Shown in pieces: positions 44,456 to 51,535 of a stretch of DNA of 64,000 nucleotides (position 1 is the stretch's first letter; the number at the start of each line of letters is the position of its first letter). The position numbers and the translations under genes are program-made. The stretch covers positions 868,001-932,000 of the forward strand of contig NZ_JAUSUM010000001.1 in the NCBI RefSeq assembly GCF_030813635.1. The letters are read 5' to 3'. This stretch comes from Salibacterium salarium. GTDB taxonomy: Bacteria > Bacillota > Bacilli > Bacillales > Marinococcaceae. The notes beneath the pieces were generated by a model. It was given only the letters and a program-made list of their open reading frames with translations. It had not been told where the DNA came from and made no database searches.

Positions 44456-45457
44456 TTAATCCTCCATCACTTTCTCTGCTAACTCTGTATTAACGAATTC
44501 ATCATAGTCGGAAGGTTCAGGCAGTTCACCAGCTTCTTCCATGATGTTCTGCAGGTTATCCCACGCTTCTTCCGGTAAAACAGGGGTTTGTGCGTACGAC
44601 TCTTGATCGCGGTAGCGTACGGCGGAGTCAGCGATGACTTCTTCCGGTGTGTCATCAAAATAAGGTGAAATGGTTGATGCGATATCTTCAGGTGATGCGT
44701 CATAGATCCATTGCTGTGCTTTATAAATCGCACGGGTAAATCGTAGGGCCGTGTCTTCATCTCCATTAATAAATCCTTCTTTTGCCATAAATACTGTATA
44801 TGGCAGTGCACCTGATTCTTCACCGAATGAAGCGACGATTTGCCCCAGTCCTTCCTGCTCAAACAAGGTAGCCTGCGGCTCAAATAATTGTACATACTCT
44901 CCTGTGCCCGAAGCGTAGGCATTTGCTATGTTGGCAAAATCGATATTTTGAATTAAATTAAGGTCTGCAGCGGGATCAATATCATGTTGTTTTAATACAT
45001 ACTCTCCTGTCATTTGGGGCATGCCGCCTTTACGCTGTCCTAAGAAAGTAGTTCCTTCTAAGTCCTCCCAGGAAAAAGAATCTGTTTCTTCTTTAGCCAT
45101 TAGAAACGTACCGTCTGTTTGAGTAAGCATGGCAAAATTAATAATCGGTTCTGCCGGTTCTTGAGCATTTACATAGATCGATGTTTCTGCACCAACGAGG
45201 GCGACGTCAGCTCCATCGGATAAAAGGGACGTCATTGTTTTATCTCCACCCCAGGTTGTTGTTAGTTCTATGTTGAGATTTTCTTCTTCAAAGAAACCTT
45301 GCTCCATAGCAACATAGAGAGGCGCATAGAATATAGATCGTGTAACTTCAGCAAGCTCAACGGTTGTGTTTTCCTCTTTTTGAAATGCATTGCATCCAGC
45401 TAAAGCCCCCGTTAATAGGACAATACTACACAACGCAGATACCACTAGCTTTTTCAT
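44456..45457 (-). CDS. ytlA: ABC transporter substrate-binding lipoprotein, NMT1/SsuA type (YtlA-like)
   Basis: A 333-residue lipoprotein with lipobox LAGC (Cys22) and an NMT1/SsuA-like fold: IFYAPLYVAMEQGFFEEENL, TTWGGDKTMTSLLSDGADVALVG and VFMAKEGFIN. Ligands for this family include sulfonates, nitrate and thiamine pyrimidine precursors; the segment YAPLYVAMEQGFF is shared by pyrimidine- and sulfonate-binding members, so the ligand stays open. ATG 45457 is preferred over an upstream frame; GAGGGGAAG precedes it. Confidence 0.9.
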   Translation of the reverse strand: MKKLVVSALCSIVLLTGALAGCNAFQKEENTTVELAEVTRSIFYAPLYVAMEQGFFEEENLNIELTTTWGGDKTMTSLLSDGADVALVGAETSIYVNAQEPAEPIINFAMLTQTDGTFLMAKEETDSFSWEDLEGTTFLGQRKGGMPQMTGEYVLKQHDIDPAADLNLIQNIDFANIANAYASGTGEYVQLFEPQATLFEQEGLGQIVASFGEESGALPYTVFMAKEGFINGDEDTALRFTRAIYKAQQWIYDASPEDIASTISPYFDDTPEEVIADSAVRYRDQESYAQTPVLPEEAWDNLQNIMEEAGELPEPSDYDEFVNTELAEKVMED

Positions 45458-45691
45458 TTTATCTTCCCCTCTCCATATCAGCTTGTAATACATGATATGA
45501 AGAAGGCATGGCCCCCGTGTCCGTATTAAAATTTATGTAGAGAAGAGTTTGGCAAAGATGGAGTACAGGACAGATGGAAGGAGAAAAGGGGAGGAAGTCT
45601 GGAAAGGGTGGAATACGGGACAAAAATTCCCTGCAAGGAAAAAGATATGTCTGAATCGGACGGCGGAATCTACTATCTTCCCCTTTTTCAC

Positions 45692-45722
45692 AAAAAAACG
45701 AAGGGAGGTTTATCCCTTCGTT
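45692..45722 (-). terminator. Rho-independent terminator of pckA
   Basis: On the minus strand, stem AACGAAGGGA / TCCCTTCGTT is followed by a run of seven T residues, just after the pckA stop. Confidence 0.85.
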
Positions 45723-45731
45723 TAGACTTCG

Positions 45732-47339
45732 TTAATATTTCGCTGTGGCTGGAATGTTTGCTTTTGGTCCAGCTGCTTTCACGTGTTCTGGCATATTTGA
45801 GAATTTCTCGAAATTATTTTGGAATTGACGGGCGAGTTCGTTCGCTTTCTCGATGTAAGCTTCTTTGTTATCCCAAGTGTGAGCCGGTTGTAAAAGTTTA
45901 TCTGGAACCCCAGGGCACTGCAGTGGAACATGGAGTCCGAAAATAGAATCTTGACTTGTTTCTGATGTCTGCAATTCGCCCTCTAATGCGGCTTGAATCA
46001 TAGCTCTCGTGTACGACAAATCCATTCGTTTACCAACGCCATAAGGACCTCCCGACCAGCCTGTATTAACGAGAAAAACATCAACATCATGCTGCTGAAT
46101 TTTTTCTCCCAGCATTTCGGCATAGTGCGACGCTTCTAGTGGCAGAAAAGGAGAGCCGAAACAAGTAGAAAACGTTGCTTGAGGTTCGGTGATACCTCGT
46201 TCTGTTCCTCCTAATTTACTAGTGTACCCACTTAAAAAATGATACATAGCTTGTTCTTTTGTTAATTTACTGATGGGAGGCAGTACGCCAAAGGCATCCG
46301 CTGTCAAAAATATAATAGTGGAAGGATGACCTGCCATGCTGTTCTCTAAAGCATTTGGAATATTATCTAATGGGTAAGCGGCCCGCGTGTTTTCGGTTAC
46401 AGCTGTATCGTCATAGTCCGGAACACCTGACTGTGGGTCCACGGCTACATTTTCAAGCACGCTCCCAAACCGGATGGCATTCCAAATTTCTGGTTCTTTT
46501 TTGTAAGATAAATGAACGCATTTCGCATAACAACCCCCTTCGATATTAAAAACGCCATTATCGGACCAGCCGTGTTCATCGTCCCCGATTAAATACCGAT
46601 TCGGATCAGCAGAAAGCGTCGTTTTTCCTGTGCCCGATAGACCGAAAAATAAAGCGGCATCTCCTTCTTCTCCCACATTAGCTGAGCAATGCATAGAAAG
46701 GACGTCTTGTTCTGGTAAAAGAAAATTCATAACCGAAAAGATAGATTTTTTTATTTCTCCGGCATATTCTGTTCCGCCGATTAATACGACCCGTTCTTCA
46801 AACGAAATGATAATAAACGTTTCAGATTTTGTCCCATCCCGCTCTGGATCCGCTTTGAAATGAGGCGCACTAATGATTGTGAAAGTGGTATCGTCTGTTT
46901 GTCGGCAGGCGTTATCCGAACGAATGAAAAGCTGACGAGCAAATACATTATGCCAAGCATATTCATTGATGACTTGAATCGGAAGTTGATAGGCCGGATC
47001 CGCACCCGCATACCCTTGAGTAACAAATAATTCATCTTTATGAGTTAAGTGTTTCAAAACCTTTTCATATAGCGAAGAAAAACGTTCACGAGTAATAGGC
47101 TGATTCACGTTTCCCCAATCTACTTTGTCTTTCACCGAATCCTCTTCGACAATATATTTGTCTTTTGGAGACCTTCCTGTGTATTTTCCGGTTGATACAC
47201 TTAATGCGCCATTTGATGTCAATTGCCCTTCCCCGCGAAATAATGATTTTTCAATAAGAGTGGAGATGGAAAGGTTCATCTCAACATTTTCTCCATGAAG
47301 AAGATTAGATAGTTTGTTTGAAAAACGGGTTGTCATCAT
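45732..47339 (-). CDS. pckA: Phosphoenolpyruvate carboxykinase (ATP)
   Basis: Converts oxaloacetate and ATP to phosphoenolpyruvate, CO2 and ADP, the first committed step of gluconeogenesis. The 535-residue protein has the ATP-type features [12 protein letters not shown], the phosphate loop [24 protein letters not shown] and [14 protein letters not shown]. The start ATG 47339 has GAAAGGA upstream. It is divergent from a DCC-family gene and close to metK, as in B. subtilis. A CcpN-like box overlaps its promoter, so repression on glucose is likely. Confidence 0.97.
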   Translation of the reverse strand: MMTTRFSNKLSNLLHGENVEMNLSISTLIEKSLFRGEGQLTSNGALSVSTGKYTGRSPKDKYIVEEDSVKDKVDWGNVNQPITRERFSSLYEKVLKHLTHKDELFVTQGYAGADPAYQLPIQVINEYAWHNVFARQLFIRSDNACRQTDDTTFTIISAPHFKADPERDGTKSETFIIISFEERVVLIGGTEYAGEIKKSIFSVMNFLLPEQDVLSMHCSANVGEEGDAALFFGLSGTGKTTLSADPNRYLIGDDEHGWSDNGVFNIEGGCYAKCVHLSYKKEPEIWNAIRFGSVLENVAVDPQSGVPDYDDTAVTENTRAAYPLDNIPNALENSMAGHPSTIIFLTADAFGVLPPISKLTKEQAMYHFLSGYTSKLGGTERGITEPQATFSTCFGSPFLPLEASHYAEMLGEKIQQHDVDVFLVNTGWSGGPYGVGKRMDLSYTRAMIQAALEGELQTSETSQDSIFGLHVPLQCPGVPDKLLQPAHTWDNKEAYIEKANELARQFQNNFEKFSNMPEHVKAAGPKANIPATAKY

Positions 47340-47385
47340 CTCGGTACATCCTTTCTGAGTTACATTAATATTTTTATTACGAATT

Positions 47386-47396
47386 AGTATAACACA
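47386..47396 (-). promoter_or_regulatory. Candidate CcpN box / -10 region of pckA
   Basis: On the minus strand TGTGTTATACT matches the CcpN consensus recalled as TRTGHYATAYW at every position, and includes the probable -10 element TATACT about 47 bases before the start codon. CcpN represses gluconeogenic genes including pckA in B. subtilis. Confidence 0.55.
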
Positions 47397-47503
47397 TTTA
47401 TTTAAATAGTCTATACTAAATTGGTGATTTTGATATTATATTATTAATTGGAAGAACGTGTTAAAATAATGATAGATATTAATGATGAAAGAAGGGATCA
47501 TGA

Positions 47504-47899
47504 ATGGAAGACAAGACAAAGACACTTGTTGTTTTTTATGATGAATCATGCGGGTTATGTCAGCAGTCAAAGCATGAAATCGAAAAATGGGACCACCACC
47601 AATTAATAACTTGGCGTTCCATTCAAGATCCTGACATTTTAAACGAGTATCCTTTTTTAAAAGAAAGAAATGTACAGCAGGCGATGCACCTTTTAGAAAA
47701 AAACACGTATCTATACACTGGATATGCAGCGGTGAAACGAATCATACAACTCATCCCAGCCGGAAAATGGGTGGCGCCGCTGCTTTATTTACCTGGAGCC
47801 GACTGGGCGGGAGACAAGATGTACAAATTGGTAGCGAGAAATAGACACAAGTTTATACGTCACCGCTGTGAAACAGGAGCCTGCAATATAGGAGAGTAA
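47504..47899 (+). CDS. Thiol-disulfide oxidoreductase-like DCC family protein (DUF393)
   Basis: A 131-residue DCC-family protein with the N-terminal VVFYDESCGLCQQSKHEIEK (Asp-x3-Cys-x2-Cys). Members are similar to YuxK and are predicted thioredoxin-like redox proteins, function not proven. The C-terminal CETGACNIGE adds two Cys. The stop lies only a few bases before the promoter of the metK riboswitch. Confidence 0.85.
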   Translation: MEDKTKTLVVFYDESCGLCQQSKHEIEKWDHHQLITWRSIQDPDILNEYPFLKERNVQQAMHLLEKNTYLYTGYAAVKRIIQLIPAGKWVAPLLYLPGADWAGDKMYKLVARNRHKFIRHRCETGACNIGE

Positions 47900-47903
47900 T
47901 TAG

Positions 47904-47932
47904 TTGACAGGAGTGTTTAACTGCGTTATTAT
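47904..47932 (+). promoter_or_regulatory. Sigma-A promoter of the metK leader
   Basis: Perfect TTGACA (47904-47909), a 17-base spacer and TATTAT (47927-47932), ending 16 bases before the riboswitch. Confidence 0.85.
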
Positions 47933-47947
47933 ATTTCCGAACGGATA

Positions 47948-48064
47948 CTCTTATCCCGAGTTGGTGGAGGGACAGGCCCTTTGAAGCCCAGCAACCATCC
48001 TCATTTAGAAAAAGAGGCAAAGGTGCTAACCTGGAGAGACGGATATCGTCTTGGAAGATAAGAG
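47948..48064 (+). promoter_or_regulatory. SAM-I (S-box) riboswitch
   Basis: P1 is formed by CTCTTATC (47948-47955) and GATAAGAG (48057-48064). Between them are the canonical segments GAGTTGGTGGAGGGA, GGCCCTTTGAAGCCC, AGCAACC, GCAAAGGTGCTAACC and GAGACGGAT. It senses S-adenosylmethionine and terminates transcription of metK when SAM is high. Confidence 0.96.
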
Positions 48065-48085
48065 GCGAAAAAGGTGAACGGACAA

Positions 48086-48127
48086 ACCCCTTTTCCTCGC
48101 CATGGAAAAGGGGTATTTATGTTTTTT
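48086..48127 (+). terminator. Riboswitch-controlled terminator upstream of metK
   Basis: An 11-bp stem (ACCCCTTTTCC / GGAAAAGGGGT) with a 7-base loop, followed by a T-rich tract (ATTTATGTTTTTTT). Confidence 0.9.
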
Positions 48128-48236
48128 TATACTTAAATAAACTGTTTTTCCTTCTCGTCTTTTAGTAAAAAACGTTTTGAGGAATCCACCATTGCGTGGA
48201 GCATCCACAAGAATCTTAGTTAGGGAGGCAGTATAT

Positions 48237-49445
48237 ATGTCAACGGTTGGACGAAGATTATTTACATCAGAATCAGTTACTGAGGGGCATCCCGACAAAA
48301 TTTGTGATCAAATATCCGATGCCATTTTAGATGAAATTATATCGAAAGACCCGAACGCACGTGTTGCTTGTGAGACGATTGTGAATACAGGGCTTGTTCT
48401 CGTTGCAGGAGAAATTACGACATCTACGTATGTAGATATTCCAAAAATAGCAAGAGATACGCTGAAAAATATAGGTTACACACGTGCGAAGTATGGGTTT
48501 GACTATGAAACGTGTTCGGTACTTACTTCCATCGATGAACAATCTGCTGATATAGCTCAAGGGGTAGATGAGGCTCTCGAGTCAAGAGAAGGACAAATGA
48601 CGGAAGACGAATTAGAAGCGATTGGGGCGGGGGATCAAGGCTTAATGTTTGGGTATGCGGATAACGAAACTCCTGAACTTATGCCACTGCCGATTTCCTT
48701 GTCTCATAAATTGGCCCGTCGATTAGCAACGGTACGTAAAGACGGTACTATTCCTTATTTGCGTCCAGATGGGAAAACGCAGGTAACGGTGGAATACGGA
48801 GAAGATGGCACGCCGCTTCGGGCAGAAACGATTGTCATTTCTACACAACATCATGCGGACATAACATTAGAACAAATTGAAAAAGATTTGAAAGAGCACG
48901 TTATTAAACCTGTTGTGCCGGAACACTTATTAACCGAAGAAACGAAGTATTTCATCAATCCGACAGGACGTTTTGTTATAGGCGGCCCTCAAGGCGATGC
49001 TGGATTGACAGGCAGAAAAATCATTGTGGACACATATGGTGGATTCGCCCGTCATGGGGGAGGTGCGTTTTCTGGAAAAGATGCGACTAAAGTCGATCGT
49101 TCCGCTTCATACGCAGCCCGCTATGCAGCTAAAAATATCGTTGCTGCAGGTCTTGCCAAAAAATGTGAAGTGCAGCTCGCCTATGCTATCGGTGTAGCAC
49201 AGCCTGTATCGGTTTCGGTCGAAACATTTGGAACAGCTCATGTATCTGAGGATACGTTGGCTGAACTGGTAAGAGAAAATTTCGACTTGCGTCCGGCCGG
49301 GATTATTAAAATGCTGGATTTACGACGTCCGATCTACAGTCAAACGGCTGCATACGGTCACTTTGGCCGAACAGATGTGGAACTGCCGTGGGAAAAAACA
49401 GACAAAGCCGATACGTTGAAAGAAGCAGCAGCCCAAACGAAGTAA
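48237..49445 (+). CDS. metK: S-adenosylmethionine synthetase
   Basis: Makes SAM from methionine and ATP. The 402-residue protein has all family signatures: [53 protein letters not shown]-region and [20 protein letters not shown] 48237 is chosen; GGGAGG lies just upstream, and the longer frame from 48177 would lie in the leader. It is controlled by the SAM-I riboswitch upstream, giving product feedback. Confidence 0.97.
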   Translation: MSTVGRRLFTSESVTEGHPDKICDQISDAILDEIISKDPNARVACETIVNTGLVLVAGEITTSTYVDIPKIARDTLKNIGYTRAKYGFDYETCSVLTSIDEQSADIAQGVDEALESREGQMTEDELEAIGAGDQGLMFGYADNETPELMPLPISLSHKLARRLATVRKDGTIPYLRPDGKTQVTVEYGEDGTPLRAETIVISTQHHADITLEQIEKDLKEHVIKPVVPEHLLTEETKYFINPTGRFVIGGPQGDAGLTGRKIIVDTYGGFARHGGGAFSGKDATKVDRSASYAARYAAKNIVAAGLAKKCEVQLAYAIGVAQPVSVSVETFGTAHVSEDTLAELVRENFDLRPAGIIKMLDLRRPIYSQTAAYGHFGRTDVELPWEKTDKADTLKEAAAQTK

Positions 49446-49446
49446 A

Positions 49447-49489
49447 AAAAAGAGCGAATTCTTATGTTATATAAGGATTCGCTCTTTTT
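49447..49489 (+). terminator. Rho-independent terminator of metK
   Basis: A stem of about 19 bp with A-rich and T-rich ends (AAAAAGAGCGAAT... / ATTCGCTCTTTTT), starting right after the stop. Confidence 0.9.
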
Positions 49490-49519
49490 AAAAGGATAAG
49501 AAAATATTGGCGTTTTTGG

Positions 49520-49680
49520 AATCCAGCTTCAGCGCCCAGCCGTTCGGAGGCCGACACGAGGACCTGTAGGATGCAGGTTCGTTCGGTGTTGCCTCCGGAC
49601 AGGACGTTCTTCGTCGAACGTCCTGTTCTCGGACGTTGAAGTCATCACCTCTTGTGAAAGTGACTTCGGGAAGCAGGCGC
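49520..49680 (+). repeat. GC-rich structured dispersed repeat with three successive hairpins
   Basis: Hairpin 1: CGGAGGC (49545-49551) / GCCTCCG (49591-49597), enclosing ACCTG/CAGGT. Hairpin 2: AGGACGTTC (49601-49609) / GAACGTCCT (49616-49624). Hairpin 3: GAAGTCA (49638-49644) / TGACTTC (49661-49667), enclosing TCAC/GTGA. The opening words TCCAGCTTCAGCGCCCAGCC resemble a repeat that I recall from many Bacillaceae genomes. A partial copy lies at 39989-40034. Confidence 0.7.
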
Positions 49681-49943
49681 GCTTGCATTTTTCTCAGGAC
49701 AAATCAATGTTGAAAACGTCCGAAAATGTCCGTCATGAGGTGGCTTTTAACCGAACCTCCTCTATCTATGGCGTTGGCGCAGGACATGCAGCCCATAGCT
49801 TATCCTCCTTCAAAGAAGGTCCGTCTGCAGCGGATGTGGAAAGAAGCACACTCTTAAAAAATTGAGGCTGCACAAAGGATGGAATCTCTGGTTACCAGAT
49901 TCCGTTTTTTTTAAAAAGATAAAATATAGCCAAAGAACCATGA
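49681..49943. other. Non-coding stretch ending in an orphan terminator
   Basis: No supported gene. A 60-codon open frame (49683-49865) has no ribosome-binding site and starts in the repeat. A terminator-like hairpin GGAATCT(CTGG-TTA-CCAG)ATTCC at 49881-49901, followed by eight T residues, has no gene in front of it, so a small RNA or a lost gene is possible. Confidence 0.45.
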
Positions 49944-50062
49944 TTACTTGCCCAAATCAGTATATTTATTAGCTAAACTTACATTTACTGTCCAAAACTA
50001 ACTATTTACTAGCCAAAATGGTAGTGTTACTGTCAACTTTATCCTATTTACTTGCTATTAGA
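49944..50062 (+). repeat. Array of six degenerate 21-base repeats (locus B)
   Basis: TTACT-like words begin at 49944, 49966, 49985, 50006, 50027 and 50048; the last three steps are exactly 21 bases. Units include TTACTTGCCCAAATCAG, TTACTGTCCAAAACTAAC, TTACTAGCCAAAATGG and TTACTGTCAACTTTATCC. Two further units of the same kind occur at 21054-21095. Confidence 0.65.
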
Positions 50063-50065
50063 AGT

Positions 50066-50749
50066 TTATACACGTATGTCACTTAGCTCGTTGAGGCTAT
50101 GGATAACGATGACATCTTGATGCGTTATATTGAAGGTACCACGATTAAGCCAAATTCCCTTCATACCAGCATTTATACTCCCAAGTGCATCGGTATCTAA
50201 CCTGTCCCCTACATAGTAACAATCACGACATGGTGTATCAGTGTTAGCGCAAGCTTTTTTAAAAATAGTCTTATCTGGTTTAGATATACCGCATTCACCA
50301 GATGTGGTAATAGAATCGAAATATTGGATTATCTTCATATCTTGCAATTTTTCGACTTGTTGGTCATAATCACCATTACTAATTATTCCCAAAGTATGTC
50401 CCTTTGCTTTTAGCCGATGCAACGTTGGAGTAACATCTTGAAAAGGTCTCCAATTTTTCTTATAAAATGAAAGATATAAATTAAATTTTTGTTCAGCGGC
50501 TTGGTTACTTATATCAATGTTAGCGGCGTGAAAAAAAGAGATCATTCGTAATATTTTCTGCTCATGGAATGTTAATTGATTCGACAAAAATGTTTCAAAA
50601 TAGGTTTTTGATAGCTTTTTCCATAAATGAATAGATTCGTTTTCAGAAAAAGGAAAATTGTGACGATGAGCCCGTAAAAACTCTAGAAAACCCTCCTCTT
50701 CCGCCCTATTGTGATCTAGTAGCGTACCATCGATATCAAAGAATATCAT
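50066..50749 (-). CDS. HAD-family hydrolase (YjjG/phosphatase-like)
   Basis: A 227-residue HAD phosphatase: motif I FFDIDGTLLDHN (Asp at residue 5), motif II GIISNGDYDQQ, motif III Lys in GISKPDKTIFKKA and motif IV YYVGDRLDTDALGS. The helical cap at residues 15-95 is of the C1 type, as in YjjG-like pyrimidine nucleotidases. It likely removes phosphate from a small metabolite, not identified. The start ATG 50749 follows AAGGAGAC. Its 3' end directly abuts the 21-base repeat array. Confidence 0.9.
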   Translation of the reverse strand: MIFFDIDGTLLDHNRAEEEGFLEFLRAHRHNFPFSENESIHLWKKLSKTYFETFLSNQLTFHEQKILRMISFFHAANIDISNQAAEQKFNLYLSFYKKNWRPFQDVTPTLHRLKAKGHTLGIISNGDYDQQVEKLQDMKIIQYFDSITTSGECGISKPDKTIFKKACANTDTPCRDCYYVGDRLDTDALGSINAGMKGIWLNRGTFNITHQDVIVIHSLNELSDIRV

Positions 50750-50779
50750 ATTGTCTCCTTGTATACAGGCTCGCGGTGC

Positions 50780-50941
50780 TTATAATGATTGAATTTTATT
50801 TAAGTATACATCAAGTTCTTGGCTGTATTTAATGGTATCGGGGTGGGTCAGTCCTTTGGATTGTCCATTGTAAACCATGCGAATACGTAGTCCTTTTATT
50901 TTATCTTCCAGTTTATTTACTTCTACTTTTTGGATTTTCAT
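50780..50941 (-). CDS. Spo0E-like aspartyl-phosphate phosphatase
   Basis: A 53-residue protein with the Spo0E-family helical hairpin: GLRIRMVYNGQSKGLTHPDT followed by the signature SQELDVYLNKIQ. Spo0E-type enzymes dephosphorylate Spo0A~P and so delay sporulation. ATG 50941 is chosen because AGGAGGTACGTG precedes it; a longer frame from 50986 adds unrelated residues. It lies 30 bases upstream of the HAD gene and may be co-transcribed with it. Confidence 0.88.
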   Translation of the reverse strand: MKIQKVEVNKLEDKIKGLRIRMVYNGQSKGLTHPDTIKYSQELDVYLNKIQSL

Positions 50942-51135
50942 CACGTACCTCCTGAAGGATGAGAATAGTAATCTAAAAACGCACAAAGAATATTTTAGAA
51001 TAATTATAAAGAAAAGTGAAGCATTTTTGGTGAAAATTTGCAGATTCTACAGATGTTTTCAAAACAACTGTAAATCTAACAAAAATTGCAAGCGCACGAA
51101 GTAGAAGATGCGACGTCTTCCGACAATTACATATA

Positions 51136-51176
51136 AAAACGACCTGTTTTGCTTTAGAAGAAAATCGGGTCGTTTT
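51136..51176 (-). terminator. Rho-independent terminator of sspH
   Basis: On the minus strand, AAAACGACC / GGTCGTTTT form a 9-bp stem that runs into a T-rich tail, 9 bases after the sspH stop. Confidence 0.75.
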
Positions 51177-51184
51177 AATATGCC

Positions 51185-51364
51185 TTATTTTTCTTGTAAC
51201 TCATGAACAGAGACGTGATGTTTTTGCTGAGGATTTTCAAGCTCATACACTTTTGCCGCATTATTTTGCTCATCAACGTCTTGAATGTAGATGGGATCTC
51301 CTTGATAAGTAACGTTAATCAAATGTTCCGATGCTAGAATATCTTTTGCTCGTTTCGTGTCCAT
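51185..51364 (-). CDS. sspH: H-type small acid-soluble spore protein
   Basis: A 59-residue protein that can be missed because of its size. It reads MDTKRAKDILASEHLINVTY, then QGDPIYIQDVDEQNNAAKVY and a C-terminal HHVSVHELQEK, which matches the SspH family (B. subtilis SspH: MNIQRAKEIL..., VYIQHVDEQN). It is packed into the spore core. The start ATG 51364 follows AAAGGAGACTC. A sigma-G-like promoter lies upstream and a terminator follows. Confidence 0.88.
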   Translation of the reverse strand: MDTKRAKDILASEHLINVTYQGDPIYIQDVDEQNNAAKVYELENPQQKHHVSVHELQEK

Positions 51365-51384
51365 ATTGAGTCTCCTTTTTAGTG

Positions 51385-51414
51385 TATTGTGTGTCTACCC
51401 GTATTCTATTATTC
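51385..51414 (-). promoter_or_regulatory. Candidate sigma-G promoter of sspH
   Basis: On the minus strand GAATA (-35, 51414-51410) and CACAATA (-10, 51391-51385) are 18 bases apart. They fit the forespore sigma-G consensus GHATR/CATWMTA with one mismatch, 20 bases before the sspH start codon. Confidence 0.55.
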
Positions 51415-51535
51415 ATCCGTAATGTCTCGAAATTATGGAATATGGTGTGAAATGGTAAAAAACGCTTTTATTTGTATGTCTTTTTAGTAAAATGGGAGAT
51501 ATTGGTTGAGGAAAACAAAGAAGAGGAGGGATAAA

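Noticed and set aside
45608-45946. 112-codon plus-strand frame between ytlA and pckA
   Set aside because: It runs into the 3' end of pckA in antisense and crosses the pckA terminator; no ribosome-binding site and no family-like sequence.
47948-48127. T-box leader upstream of metK
   Set aside because: The conserved elements are those of a SAM-I riboswitch; the T-box sequence AGGGTGGNACCGCG is absent.
49683-49865. 60-codon plus-strand open frame
   Set aside because: It begins at the end of the structured repeat, has no ribosome-binding site and shows low-complexity residue use without a recognisable family.
49944-50062. Possible CRISPR array
   Set aside because: Units are 19-22 bases long, degenerate and contiguous with no unique spacers, and no cas genes lie nearby.
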